DNA of 64,000 bases from Epiperipatus broadwayi (GCA_028023455.1 JAQFVV010006306.1:2075001-2139000), one strand, 5' to 3'; positions 45,250 to 58,710 are shown, numbered from the stretch's first letter. Numbers and translations are program-made. Notes: generated by a model not told the origin, from the sequence alone.

Positions 45250-45800
45250 TGATAAATGACCTTAGATAATGCCCCCAAAATTAACAACAAAGTGCACCAT
45301 ATATTTTGGTCAGTCCACATAAAAAATTGAAATTAGCATCAGACCCCCCCCCCCCAGACATTTCATAGACGTAGGCTTAATAAACTAGCTAATCATATGA
45401 CTAAAAAAACCAAATTACTATTAAAATCAAATACGTAAAAATAATATTTAGCAAATATTAGTAATTAGAAAATGCCAAAAAATTTTACTAGCATAATCAC
45501 ATTTAAAAAAAAAAAATCAAAGAAATAAAAAATTAATAAATGACAAAAGAGAAAAAATATTAACATAATCATGTGATCAAAAAAAATCAAATTATTAACA
45601 TAATAAAAAATTAGCAAATGGCAAAAAAAAAAATTAATAGTATAATCATGTGATTATAAAAACTTCAAATGAGAGAAAAAAAAAATCTCTAGGATCACTT
45701 ATACATCAGGTGGTTAAAAAACGTAAAAGTTTGGATCAAACTTTTGATATTAAGGCAGGAAAAAATAACACCATCCATTTATTTAACTATCAACCACCCA
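45250..45800. other. No feature recognised
   Basis: A-rich sequence with several A tracts and a C10 tract at 45346. Confidence 0.4.
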
Positions 45801-45804
45801 CCCG

Positions 45805-46010
<206 letters not shown>

Positions 46011-46209
46011 GACCTATTTTTACTTGTCTTTTTATGTTTGCATACTTATCTATTTATCTTTTATCTGTCTCTTTATCTGTTTATTTATTATCTAACTGTT
46101 TGACTATATACCTATCTATCTTTCAACTGTCTATATTTCTATTTACCATCTTTCTATTTACCAACCAACAGATTTATCTATTTATTTATCTTTTAACTGT
46201 CTATTCAGT

Positions 46210-47070
46210 CTCCAAATACTACTGAAGATTCTAGGTCATGAATTTGGTGTCTGCTTTTGAAAAAAGACATTGTTTTACAAACTTTATTAAATAACAATCA
46301 AAACAAAAATCAATCTTTTCACAATTCGAGCATAGTTTTGAATTAAGATGTTGTTTTGCAGTTTTCAGCAAAACAACAATCAGAAATAAATAGTTTATTT
46401 TCTTTTTTATTCATTAACATCTTAAAAAGTAGTTATTATTTATTAATTAAAATTGTCTGAAGTTTTCTTAAAGCAGCTGCAATATTATTTTGAGAACACT
46501 ATATCCATGAAATGACTACTTTGGCTTTGTTTATCAAAAACCTATACCTAACATTCATTACCTAATTTTCTTTAGGTTCCTTTATAGACAAGAAAAACCC
46601 ATTTGTTGCTTTAAAATTGTCAATAGCATTTTACTTTCTCTCCAAAAAATCTATTGGATGCTTGATTTGAAAGTGGTAATAAACTCTAGCAAAGAAAACT
46701 TCTACAAACTAACAAAATCTAGCCAGTACTTGGCCTATCCAAAAAAAACAAAAAAAAAACAGCAGTAATAAACCTCTAGATAAAAACAATTCTACAAATT
46801 AACAAAATTTATCTTGATCTGAAAGTGGTCATAAATAGAACAAAAACTTACCACATTCCACCATTCTGCTATGCTTAACCAAACAAAAAAGAACCTCATA
46901 TTATTTGTTCATTAAAATTGTCTGAAATATATGTGTGTGGTTTTTCTTTATGGTCATTGTTTAACAAATATCTGCAAAACAACGTCTTCCTTCTGAAGTA
47001 AATATCAAACTTATCACTTAGTATCTTCAGTTGTGATGCAATGCGCACTGGATCTTTCAGTTACTGGGTC
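46210..47070. other. No feature recognised
   Basis: A+T-rich with A tracts; no gene. Confidence 0.4.
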
Positions 47071-47077
47071 CAAAGAA

Positions 47078-48150
47078 ACCTGTTAGCCACATTCCCATTC
47101 TTTACCATTCCCCACTCTAAACCTGTTAGCCACATTCCCATTCTTTACCATTCCCCACTCTATCTTTTTTCCCATATTCTTCTATATCCTGTTACATCCC
47201 ATTTCTCCATCATTATTTTTGTCTACACTATGGCTTTTATACCTAGACCTCCTTATCTTTTTCCAAACCCAGCATAAAAACCCAAAACCCACTTTCCGTA
47301 TAATCACTTTGTTTATATTTATTTATTACCCCACAACTTCATTATTTGTATCCTTTCTGCTTGAAAGCATTTACATTCAATTAACAGATGGCTAATATTT
47401 TCCATGTCTTCCTTACACAACTTGCAGACTAAATCACCCACCTTTCTCCATTTATGTGATATATTCCCTTGTTGCTAATGATTCTGTTCAAGCCTTAAAC
47501 AGTAAACTACTTTCTTTGCTATTGTCAAAAATTAACTCACACCCAATATTCTGTTTACCTCTATATATATAAATTTTTTTTACTCTTCATACTAGTTCTC
47601 CATCTCTCCAACTCCCTATTTTTTATTAATGCATCTATTCTTATATCCCATTTTGCTACTCCCATCTGTAAGTTGTGTGACTACAAATAAACTATCTCCT
47701 ATATGCCTAAATGATTGAAAACCTCCTTACATTTCTCCCACTATATTATTTTCTTCCATCCATTTTGCGACTCTTCCAGTCACCATATATGCAAAAACTT
47801 TATATAAAACTGACTTTACAACTATCAGCCTATAATTGTTTATCTTTCTATGGTCCTTATCACTTCTTTCAAATAATAGTCTTACTCTTATATTTTTATT
47901 CTGTTTTCTGTGCCATATTATTAAAACATGAGAATAGATTTTTTTTTCTCTATTTCTCAAATAAATCACCAACAATGCTGACCGTCCATCTAAATCTCTT
48001 GCCTTTCTACTTTTCAATTTTTTCCCTGCCTCATTCAATTCATTTTCTGTAAAACTAATATTTTCATTACTATGTGCTTCTTATGTTTATTATCACTCTA
48101 TTCTTTAAATCTAACATCTTTTCTATATCCATTACATATTTATTTAAGAG
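47078..48150 (-). pseudogene. (ACATC)-type LINE, internally deleted copy
   Basis: The minus strand gives the N-terminal RT part (48038-47727) with KSRKARDLDG and RKINNYRLIVVKSVLYKVF ('NYR.I.L.S..YK'). It then jumps to the C-terminal region with the CKLC zinc motif near 47410 and the 3' UTR. The 3' UTR start (AACCTGTTAGCCACATTCCC) is tandemly duplicated (47079-47121, 47122-47163). It supplies RT blocks missing from the 43701 copy. Confidence 0.75.
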
Positions 48151-49050
48151 TTAAGTTGTGTGTTTAGAAACTATTCAATGTGTCCCTCAAGTATTTAAAC
48201 AAGTTCCAAAGCATATACCAAATAATTCAAAGGAGTCTCAAAGTGATGAAAGGTTTATAAATTATTTAAAGATGACATTTATAAATGATACAATAATTTT
48301 GTTTTGAAACCTATCATCTACATCATGTTTTTAGATTATTAAATTAATATGAATGTAACTTTTAATCATTATTATAACAATTTTTTAGATATATATTACA
48401 TGCAAATTATTTGAAAATACATAATATATAATTGCAAAAGCATAAAACTTATAATAAACAATTGTGTAGACAAATATTACTTTCTCCAATTACTTATAAA
48501 ATAACCCCCCCCCCCCCAGAAAACTATAAGCAAATCTTAAAAACTAAATGTTTAGAATGAATAATAATTGATTTCTCAACCAATCGCCATCTTACTAACA
48601 TAAATTTAGGCATGCAATTTCTGCCTTCAGATATCAGAAATAAAGTTTAATAAAATATTTTTAAGTGCTTTGTTAGTCAGTCAAATATTATTAGCCTGAA
48701 GAGTTTAAGATGAAAAAAGGCCATCTATAAAAAATATTGATACAAAAACAACTTAAATGAGTTTTCAAATGACAGTGAGTCGCCTCTTTAAAAGTATTTG
48801 TCTCTCAGCTGCTGTCAATATTCAAATCTAGTTGTTTATTTCAAAGCTGTAAAAAAAGGCAGAGTTAAAAAAATAAAAGATGAAGATGGAGAAGATAGCT
48901 TTTCATTTCTTGGAAATTTCAGCTTCAATGACTTTTCTAAAAAACAGTTTATTTTTTCATTACAAAGGAACTGCAAATAATAAAATTTTAATCAACACAT
49001 TATATATGAACGTATATATATACGCACGCATATTTTTAAGAACAAAGACA
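48150..49050. other. No feature recognised
   Basis: A+T-rich with a C13 tract at 48506; no supported gene. Confidence 0.4.
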
Positions 49051-49054
49051 AAGT

Positions 49055-49478
49055 ATAGTGTTTACCTGAAGGTTTGTGATGATGGTGTTTTAGTTGTATT
49101 TATATATTGGACTATTTCCACAATCTAATATGAGTATTGAATGTCTTTAGAAAAATTTAACTTTATTTAAAAATTCCAAATACATTCAACTGTTAGTAAT
49201 AGCACACAGGTTAGTATATGCATAACGTTTCGAGAGGTATTAGTCTCCCCTCTTCTTCAGGTGTTTCTGGTCTGACCATTATTTAAATATTCCAAATACA
49301 TTCAACTGTTAGTAATAGCACAAACGTTAATATATGCACAACATTTTGAGAGATATTATTCTCCCCTCTTCTTCAGTTGTTGCTGGCCTGATGAATGGGA
49401 ATCGAACCTGGACCCATAGATACTTGACTACTGAATTTTAAGGTAACACTCTAACCAATTGAGCCATCCTGCCAAAGT
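49055..49478 (-). mobile_element. SINE type B, long copy with internal repeat
   Basis: From the tail (CCTGAAGGTTTGTGATGATG) to the tRNA-like head (CTCAATTGGTTAGAG on minus). The hairpin/tail part is present twice (49140-49275 and 49276-49400), an internal duplication. Confidence 0.78.
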
Positions 49479-49725
49479 CTCAGTTGGTTAGAGCATTAAT
49501 GTAAAATTCAATACTCAAGAATCTAAGGGTCCAGGTTCAATTCCCATGCATCAGGCCAGCAACACATGAAGATGAGGAGAGAATAATATCTCTCAAAATG
49601 TTATGCATATACTAACCTGCTATTACTAACAATGGAATGTATTCATAATATTTAAATAAAGTTACAGATTTCTACAGACATTCAATGCTCATATTAGATG
49701 ATGGAAATAGTCCAATAGCCGGGCG
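49478..49725 (+). mobile_element. SINE type B, head-to-head with the previous copy
   Basis: CTCAGTTGGTTAGAGCATT (A box), GGTCCAGGTTCAATTCCC (B box), then ACATGAAGATGAGGAG and the AATATTTAAATAAAGTTA tail, ending at GATGGAAATAGTCCAATA. Confidence 0.78.
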
Positions 49726-49729
49726 CATT

Positions 49730-52700
49730 GTGGCATCAAAATGCAACGGAATATGAATAAATGATGAAAATCATAATGGAAAATAAATCAATGAAAGCAG
49801 GCCTTAAACGTAGGCATCAAGAAAAAAAATGTAATGGACTAATGATGTACTATTAACAATCCTTGGAGAATAAGCTATATATTTAGGTTATATACTCATC
49901 CATTCCTCTAAAGATCCGACAGATACTGACAGCCAAAAGAATGATTAGCATTTCACGATTTTGAGATAGATAAAGAATTCAATCACTGCTCTTAAAACAG
50001 ACAATGCTCCATGAACACTCTGATGATCGTCCCACTTTAGTCACTCTAAGGTACTACAACCCATAATATTTTACTACAAACACTACCACAATGTCCTGCC
50101 TACATCCAAGTCTTAGGGGGCTATTTATAGAATATTGTCTTGCTCATCTTTGGGAGTCTTAGAGACAAATATCACATATATATTAGAAAGAACTATGCCT
50201 TGCTCTCTCTGGAGTCTTCGAGGCAAAATCATGGCAGGATTACAGTTAACTGCTTCATGATAACTGATAACTAATAACATAATTTGGGCTGGATCAGTGA
50301 ATAAGATCAATCAGTCATGAGTGACATGAATACATCACATCCTCGAGACAATGACAAAAATTCCCCATCCATCATCAACACTTGCAATAGAACCAACCAA
50401 ACTCCAACAATCAAGTATCCAATCTAACCTTCAAATATGGATAAAATTATTACTCTACAATTTAACACCATCAATGTGATGCTAAATTGAAACTAAGCTC
50501 CAAAAATGTAATGGACCGTCAACCCATCTCTAACCATTCACCTAAATCCATCCCATTACATTTACCGAAACAAGAATCCGGCCGTCCACGGAAAATTAGA
50601 AAGATCCAATAACACTACAACCAAGATGGATCTTTACTATTATTCAACCACCATTCATTTGGCAATATGCACAAGATCTACCCAATTTTCATGTCAATCC
50701 GTTAGATTCCCTAGAATTCAAACTCAGTCATAATCTGAGTAATTACTCTGTTCAGGTATAAATTATAAGAATATATCTAGCCAATGTGGGCAATGACTTG
50801 ATGTTATGGTATATAATACACTTATTGGATACATATTATGTATATATTTCCATATCAAGAGATACATAAATTCAATGATGTATTAGCAACAAATTATAGA
50901 TAATCCTTGATGTAAAATCAATTAAAATCAACAAATTTATTTTATCTTAACATAACATATTTAAATATATAAATATATATTTTAAAACACCATAAGTATG
51001 ATTACTACACTTCCATTCAATCTCATTAAAATAATAACACGAAAAAAGGAAAAATACATAAAATAATAATATCATCAACTATAGGTCATTCTTGGTATAC
51101 ATAGGTCTCTACCTTTCATGCCATCATATTAAAAAAAAAAATTTATCATCTTTAATACCAATCTAAACAAATGACATTGTTTGTTTATTATTATTATTAT
51201 TATTATTTTAAAAAAAGGTATCATCATATCAATATACAAATTATTATTTTATACATATAATTGAATTAATGGGTCCGTATGTTACTATTATAAATCATGA
51301 GAACTGGAATTGCCATCAATTGATTTTATAAGTAATTGTTAGTATGTGTCTTGTTAATAAAGGGTAATATAGATTTTATTAATAATTAATTTTGTTACTA
51401 AATGTTATGTTGTTAATGAGTCAAAAATAAGTCTTACCTTCATTTATATTCATTTCATCATAGTCTAGTCCTCTTTTTTTTTAACCGAAACATTTATATT
51501 TTTACCTTATTTCAAAAAATACATTTTATATCATGAAATGCATACATCTAAATTCTTTGGTACTTCCAGCTCAAAAAATCCAATGTGGAAGTAAAAAATA
51601 AATAAATAAATACATAAATGAAGAAGAGAAAACCTTAAAATTTTATAGCATCAGAATGTTAACCATAACGAACACACAGTTACATATCAACGTAAAATTA
51701 TGAACGATTTAGTAAACATCTTGATCAAACATGTGCGTCTTCTTTAAATGTAAAAAAATTCATGGTAGATTGAGAATTTTCAGCATCTTTTATTTACTTC
51801 ATTATCCAAAGTAGTGTCTTCTATAATCTATCCAACTCCCACAAGTTGACCAAGTAGTTTGGATAATCTTTGATTTGGCCACATTCATCACTGATCTATA
51901 CAACTTCACATAATATATGGTTGCCATTTTATATATATATGTGATGGTGAGAATTCACACCTGTGGATCGTGCCTCGCTCTCTTTGAAACCCATCTGGGT
52001 TGCCTTGACCGTTCACAACGACTTTTAGCACACCTGCATCATTTTTCCGTTAGTATATATATACATAAAATTCTTTCCTTATATCAGCAGTAGGAACGTT
52101 TTAGCTATAATAAACAAAACACGATTAAAGTCAATTTTTTTTCTTTTGATGTTAAACGTTATTAAATTTAAAACTTCCAACAGTTCTAGTATTATCAAAC
52201 GCTTGATCATGTGAATGAATATTTTATTATATTTTTTTTTTTATATATAGCAAATAGTTCAATATAATTATCAATAAAATAAAAAAAAATATTGGTTCCT
52301 ATTATGCTTTAATCAACAGGTTATAATTTGTTTATTTTTTTTTTTTAAATTGTCATAGTTTATACAAAAATTCAATCCCAATATAGGATGTATAGTTATA
52401 TTCCTTCGTTTCAGTTTTTTCTTTACATATATAGATCAAATCAAAAAAAAAACTTACAGTTCCATGCATCTTTGTTCTTTCTTTAGAATGCTGAAAACAT
52501 TTTACCAAAATACGATAGTTAAATTATCTGAATTGCTGTCATTAACGAATATAAAAACAAAAAAATCTTGCATATAACTTTCTCTATATGTTTTTTAACT
52601 TTCTAGCCATTAGAGAACAAAAAAAAAAGTTATTATTGTTGTTATGGTTACATTGTACTCATCAGGTTTTCTCTCCCCTTCGCATTACAATACTAAGTTA

Positions 52701-53230
52701 TAAAATCGGTTGTTTTTTTTTAGTTTTATTCTTTATAAAACTTTCTCAATTGTTCTGTCAAATTTGTTATTTTAAAATATTTATAAAATTAAATTTAATA
52801 ACAAAATTTATGATTTTGTTTCAAGCATTTCCAGTTCATTAAACTGCAATATAATTTTTATTCATACCGTTATATATCATCAATTCGAACTGTTCAATAA
52901 ATGTATTAATTTTATAAATCAACACATCCATGTATATATTTATGTTCAAATGCATTTAATGGTAAGAATAGGAATGAGATTTATAGTGATCCTTACAATA
53001 TATATATAAAGACAAAATATAATTTACAAATTTACCAATAATGCATTATAGCTTTTAGATTGAAAATACACTACGGCCCAACTACATATTGATAAATTTA
53101 TCATATTTAACAAATAATTACCAAGGAAATTATAACTCATCTACAGCAAACTTAGGATTCAAACCAATCAAAAAAACACACACACATGAGCTGGATTTAA
53201 AAAATACATTTAAAACAGTAGTTTATGTAG
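49730..53230. other. Mostly unrecognised; possible unknown element at 49730-50780
   Basis: 49730-50780 is less A+T-rich and more complex than its surroundings. A frame near 50565 reads SGRPRKIRKIQ, weakly transposase-like, but no family can be named. A compact G+C-richer island lies at 51955-52050 (TGTGGATCGTGCCTCGCTC on plus), which I do not recognise. The remainder is A+T-rich. Confidence 0.3.
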
Positions 53231-53234
53231 AAAG

Positions 53235-53660
53235 GACCAATGAATATATGTAGCCATTATGCTATGGATTTGTAGATTACGAAAAGCATATGATTTTTTA
53301 AGCACTTTCACCATAATTAAAGCTTTGGGTCATCAAGGTAGAGACCAGGTTATTATCAATTTCTAAAGAATACTTATTAAAATGTAATAGCAATAACTAG
53401 ATTATGTGGTAACATGAAAAGAATATAAGATATGGAAGTTCATACCTCCAAAAACTTTTTGCAACAGTTTACAAGAAGTATTTTGTGAATTAAAATGAAA
53501 AGAGAATGAGATTTTGCAGATGATATAACTTTTGCAAACATTGCTTCAGAAAATATGTGTGTATATAAATAGAAATTCAGATGTTTTTTAAAAATCTTGA
53601 CCATTAGTAAGAGAAAATATATAAAAAGTGCAATCGTGGTAAATAACACACCAAAGAATA
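53235..53660 (+). pseudogene. RTE-like LINE relic, plus strand
   Basis: It reads FVDYEKHM, then PPKTFCNSLQEVFCELK, stop, then DFADDITFANIASENM. These match the RT palm of the copy at 28347-30185 (FVDYEKAFDS, SPKLFTAVLQEVFCGL) and here the FADD box is preserved. Heavily mutated and the only clearly plus-strand RTE copy. Confidence 0.75.
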
Positions 53661-54044
53661 GATAAGTAAGAGCAAAATCAGCTAGCTATTTAAACAGCTT
53701 CAACATACTACTGGATTTCCATAATGTGTTCAACGTAAATGTCACTGCTCCAGCGGGTGCTATCCAAGACAATTAATTTATGCATTAGATTGTGATAATG
53801 CTTGCCAATACCCAAGATAGTCAGTGCTCCCTTATCATGAGAATTCCACACTAAGAGAACCCACAATGGATACATTTAAAAATACTTTATAGCCATAATA
53901 CATGTCTGCAATATTTTTGCATTTGGACTGTTTTTTGGCTCCCACAACTATATAGTGATTTTCAAAAAAAACCATGATGTCAAACATTTTGATAGTCTTT
54001 GAAAAATGTCAGGATGAAGATTATTGAAAAAATCAGAATTATTT

Positions 54045-54445
54045 AGGTTATAGCATTACAATACTAGCCAAACAAAATTTTACTACAATGTTTCCACAAC
54101 CATGGTTTCATCCATTAACAATTAGACCTTTTCATGTGAAATTCAAACAAAATACATACAACATATATATATAAAACAAAATAGCTTTTCCATCATTCAC
54201 TTCAAAACCAACTTCCTTTAACATCAAAGGAGGTCTTCATGAGAGTGAAATAATTTTTTGAACCTGAGACCAAAAGAATTGGTTTTTTAAGTGAATAATG
54301 GAAAGGATATTTTTTTTTGCATATATATGTTTTATTGAATTTCACTTGAAAAGGTCTATTTGCTAACAGATGAAACCATGGTTGTGGAAGAATTTTAGTA
54401 AAATTGCTGTTTGGCTAGTATTGTAGTGTTATATGAATTTCTATT
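54045..54445. repeat. Large fold-back element
   Basis: Inverted arms of about 150 bp: ACAATACTAGCCAAACA and AACCATGGTTTCATC at left are mirrored as GATGAAACCATGGTT and TGGCTAGTATTGTAG at right. The centre includes AACATCAAAGGAGGTCTTC. No coding sequence and no HHR core found. Confidence 0.7.
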
Positions 54446-54500
54446 TTATGTATAATTACTAATATAGCCTTAGACAATATTCAACTTTTAATGTGTGTGT

Positions 54501-56126
54501 ATCATCATCATCAACCATTATCAATCCACTGCAGGATGAAGGTCTCTCAAAGTTCAATCCATCTTCTCTGATCTCTAAACATCACATGATCACTATCTCA
54601 TATGGAGAGTGTTGTTTTGTTTTGAATTGTTTAATCTTCTCTGATCTTTAGCTTCTTTTCTCCACATCACCCCTGCACACTTTCTTATTTCATCCATCCA
54701 TCTCACATGTGGTCACTTTCTGGATCTTTTACAATCTCTTGGAATCCAGTTTAAGATTTCAATTGGCCATCTATTATCATCTCTTCTAGCAATATGTCCA
54801 TCCCAACTCCATTTTAGTCTTTTAATTTTTTCAATGAGGTCAGTAACACCTGTTTGTTCTCTTACCCATATATTGCATTTTCGATCTCTTCTTGTTACTC
54901 CCAACATGCATCTCTCCACACTTCTTTTTGAGTGGTCTGAAGTCTCTGTATTGCTTTTCTATTAAGTGTCCAAATCTCAGTTCCATAAGTAAGAACTGGT
55001 AAAATACATTTATTAAAAACCTTCCTTTTCAAACACATAGGCATATTACCTTTTAGTTTCAAGTTATTTCAAGCAAAAGCACTAATTTCATCCATTATGT
55101 TTCCATCTGTATTAATAATCAGACCAAGGTATTTGTAGCTGTTAACTTCTTCTAACTCATCATAATCAATCTTTATTTTTATATATTAAAAAAATCCATT
55201 AAACTTTACTTGTCTTTTTAACATTTATCTTTAGTCCTACTTTCATCTGATAACTCCTGCAGCTCTGAAGCATTATTTGCAAAACCAACTAAATCATCTG
55301 CAAAAATCTAAATGACTTAAATAATCTCCATTTACTTTCAGTCCTTTAGCTTCCCATTTTAATCCACAAAATACTTCTTGCAACATTGTCGTAAAAAGTT
55401 TTGGAGATATGGACTCACCCTGTGTTACATCCTTCTCAATGTTGACTTTCCTAGCATCATTATGTAATCTAATTGTTGCTGTTGCATTTTTATAAATATT
55501 CTTTAAAATATAATATTCGGAATCTATACCTTGATGATCTAATGCTTTAAACACTGAAGAAATGTTTATAGAATCAAATGCCTTTTCATAATCTACAAAT
55601 CCAAAGCATAATGGCAACTCATATTCATTTGTTCTTTCTATAACTTCTCTCAATACCTGGATATGATCTACTGTACTAAAACCACTTCTAAATTCAGCTT
55701 GTTCTCTTAATTGGTGGAAATCCAATGTTCTCTGTATATGAGTTGTAATTATCTTGATAAAATTTTTGTATAAAACTGATAAAAGGCTGATAGGTCTATA
55801 ATTTCTAATATCTTCTTTATCACCTTTTTTAAATATTAATACTGCATTCTTCCAATCATCTGGTACATCTTTATCATTTAGACATTTGATATATAACTTT
55901 GCTAAAAATAAATTCTATTTCTTCACCTGCTTCTTTTAATATTTATAATTCCATCTTTACCGGAGCCTTACCTTTCTTCATACATTTAATTGCATGTCTC
56001 ACTTCTTCATTTAAAATTCTGGGCAATTCGGAAGATATAATATATATAGGAGGTTCTTGTTCTTTATTAGTATATAATTCTTGATAGAAGTCTTCTACCC
56101 ATTTCATGATGTCATCTCTCTTCTTA
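54501..56126 (-). pseudogene. RTE-like LINE, second long copy
   Basis: Same element as 28347-30185. RT palm 55725-55294 has FVDYEKAFDSI and VTQGESISPKLF. A one-base insertion follows HLDF, so the ADD box is present but out of frame. The C-terminal part (54919-54713) has MLGVTRRDRKCN and WSWDGHIARRDDNRW. The tail is ATCATCATC. A 59-bp family A HHR fragment is inserted at 54575-54633. TGTGTGTGTAT occurs at both ends and may be the target duplication. Confidence 0.87.
54575..54633. mobile_element. Minimal HHR family A insertion (59 bp)
   Basis: The outermost family A sequences only (AACATCACATGATCAC joined to ATGGAGAGTGTTGTTTTG), bracketed by ATCTTCTCTGATCT (54561-54574, 54634-54647). The RTE sequence continues on both sides, so this is a genuine small insertion. 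Confidence 0.8.
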
Positions 56127-56130
56127 GTAA

Positions 56131-56466
56131 TAATTCTGTGTGTGTATATATATAATTTAATGTCACTGTAATTAAATGTGTTTGGCTAAATTGGGAGAAC
56201 ATTTTAATTATAGCGATTAAATAAGACTACTTTTTTAAATAAATATTTTCATTTAATTATTAAGTTATTATAAACAGCGATTCGTTGAATAGCTTTAATA
56301 ATTCTGTGTGTGTATATATATATAATTTAATGTCACAGTAATTAAATGTGTTTGGCTAAAATGGAGAATATTTTAATTATAGTGATTAAATAAGACTACT
56401 TTTTTAAATAAATATTTTCATTTAATTATTAAGTTATTATAAACAGCGATTCGTTGAATAGCTTTA
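56131..56466. repeat. Recent 167-bp tandem duplication
   Basis: Two almost identical units (56131-56297, 56298-56466) differing at only a few positions, ending AAACAGCGATTCGTTGAATA. They immediately abut the 5' end of the RTE copy. Confidence 0.9.
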
Positions 56467-56469
56467 AAA

Positions 56470-56930
56470 CAAACTTAATTCTTCAGTTGAACTCAGAAAT
56501 GGCAAAACATTTATATGTATGACTTATAAGAAAGTCAAAACTTGCAGTCAAGCATATTATTTTTTTCAATTGTTTATGCATGCCACTCAAATAAATGTTT
56601 TTCATCTGGAAATGTTTATCCTTTTTCATGAATGCAATTTTTTTTGCTTCCAAGAATAGTTGAATTCACATCATAAACAATAGTTTTAAGGAGTAAAGAG
56701 CTTGTTATTATTATTATACTTTGAGCCTAAAAATATTTTCATTTCTTTCTTTTTTTAAAACAACATTCATTTCAAAAAAGAAAAAAACTCCTTTCATTCC
56801 AAAGATTTTATCCTTTCTTTTTGGCATCATATACGTAACAAAAATTTAAATTGCTTAATCTTTGTTTTTAATTGCTAGTTTTTAAGCTACTAATTCTGTC
56901 AAAAACTGTAATAATTTAAAAAAAAGTTTC
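56470..56930. other. No feature recognised
   Basis: T-rich sequence, no gene. Confidence 0.4.
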
Positions 56931-56934
56931 CCCC

Positions 56935-57040
56935 ATATGTCAAAGCATCTGCCGGGACGCGAACCCACAACCGTCTGCAAACAACTACTTAATTGCAAGG
57001 CGGCTGCAATGACCTCTCGGCTAACAACGCTTGACAATAA
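56935..57040 (-). mobile_element. tRNA-derived SINE
   Basis: The minus strand reads GCCGAGAGGTCATTGCAGCC, GCCTTGCAATTAAG and GTTGTGGGTTCGCGTCCC, then GGCAGATGC; same family as 23511-23612. Confidence 0.8.
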
Positions 57041-57169
57041 TTAAAAAAAAAAAAAAAAAGTTATTTAAAAGTGATAATATGTTAGACTATTTCCATCAAC
57101 TTCATTAAATGTTGAATGTACAGAAAATTTTAAACTTTATTTAAACTTTCAAATACAAAATTACACACA

Positions 57170-58150
57170 AATAGACAACACACATTAGGAATAACACAAT
57201 GTTTGAAATAGTATTATTCTCCACTCTTCTTCAAGTGCTGCCGCCCTGACCAGTGATAATATTAACATAATAGCAGTATTCTCCACTCTTCTTCAGGTGT
57301 TGCTGCCATAATCAGTGACAATATTAATTATAATAGTAATATTCTCCTCTCTTCTTCAGGCATTGTCAGCCTGACAAGTGACAATATTAACATAGTAGAA
57401 GTATTTTCCATTCTTCTTCAGGTGTTGTCGGCCTGACCAGTGACAATGTTAACATAGCAGTACTATTCTCCACTCTTCTTCAAGTCTTGCTGGTCTGACC
57501 CGTGGCAATATTAACATAGTACAAGTATTTGCCACTCTTCTGCAGGTGTTGCCACCCTGACCAATGGCAATATTAACATAATAGTAGTATTCCCCACACT
57601 TCTTCAGGTATTGCTCAGCCTGAAAAGTGACAATATTAACATAGTAGTACTATTCTCCACTCTTCTTCAGGTGTTCAAGCCTGACCAGTGACAATATTAA
57701 CATAGTAGAAGTATTCTCCATTCTTCTTCAAGTGTGGCTTGCCTGACCAATGACAATTTTAATACAGTAGTAGTAGTATTCTCCACTCTTCTTCAGGTGT
57801 TTCTGGCCTGACCAGAAACAATATTAGCATAGTAGTAATATTCTCCACTCTTCTTCAGGTGTAGCTGGTCTGGCCAGTGACAATATTAATATAGTAGTAG
57901 TATTCTCCACTCTTCTTCAAGTGTTGCTTGCCTGACCAGTGACAATTTTAATACAGTAGTAGTATTCTCCACTCTTTTTCAGGTGTTTCTGGCCTGACCA
58001 GAAACAATATTAGCATAGTAGTAGTAGTAGTATTTTTCACTTTTCTTCAAGTGCTGCCGGCCTGACCAGTAACAATATTAACATAAAGTAATATTCTCCA
58101 CTCTTCTTCAGGTATTGCCGGCCTGACAAGTGACAATATTAGCATAGAAG
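57170..58150 (-). repeat. About 62-bp satellite array made from SINE type B sequence
   Basis: About 15 imperfect units of 60-65 bp, each with TCTCCACTCTTCTTCAGG, GGCCTGACCAGTGACA and ATATTAACATAGTAG. The unit equals the junction region of SINE type B (tRNA head end plus CCTGAAGAAGAGTGGAGA, read on minus). At the 57070-57170 side the array runs into the SINE tail and at 58150-58250 into a tRNA-head-like segment, so it looks like internal expansion of one SINE copy. Confidence 0.88.
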
Positions 58151-58619
58151 TCGAACTTACACCTTTACATTCTTGAATATCAAATTTTAAGGCATCACTC
58201 TATCTAGCTGAACAATTCTGTCAAAGGCAACATTCAACAGAAAAATTCATATACTTATCTATGAGTGTTGATTCAAATCCCCCTGATACCTTCAATTTTT
58301 AAAATACTTTTTTCTAAGAGTGAACCTTAATTAGAAGCTTTCAAATATTATGTGTTACCACAGTGGGTCGACTTATAGGATTATTTGCCATTGTCATATG
58401 AGCGGCTTCGTTGTACCTTTTCATCTCTATCCAATATTTTTATATTTTCCCAAATGAATATATGATCATTAAGTACATACATGGTCTGCTAATATACCAT
58501 CATCACAAATCTTCAGACAAATATGAAGGTATTTAAAAATATATAACAAAGCAGCCATTTTTTCTTTTAATAATTTCATGATTAAATTCTGTAAATAAAA
58601 AAAAAGGCATAAGACTTTA

Positions 58620-58710
58620 TTGCTTGAGAGGAGCAGCAGAATCGATCTTGAGATCCCTCCAATCCCAAGCCGGACACTCTACCAACTACACTAAGCCACA
58701 CAGGGTATTA
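58620..58710 (-). mobile_element. tRNA-like SINE head, separate type
   Basis: The minus strand has GGCTTAGTGTAGTTGGTAGA (A box), a GTCCGGCTTGGGATT anticodon-arm-like part and AGATCGATTCTGC (B-box-like). The cloverleaf is imperfect and the 3' end differs from the other SINEs. A functional tRNA gene is unlikely. Confidence 0.5.

Noticed and set aside
50560-50700. Transposase fragment (SGRPRK string)
   Set aside because: Only about ten residues look suggestive; no second motif confirms a family.
58620-58710. Functional tRNA gene
   Set aside because: A and B boxes are recognisable, but the acceptor stem and anticodon arm do not pair properly. More likely a SINE head.
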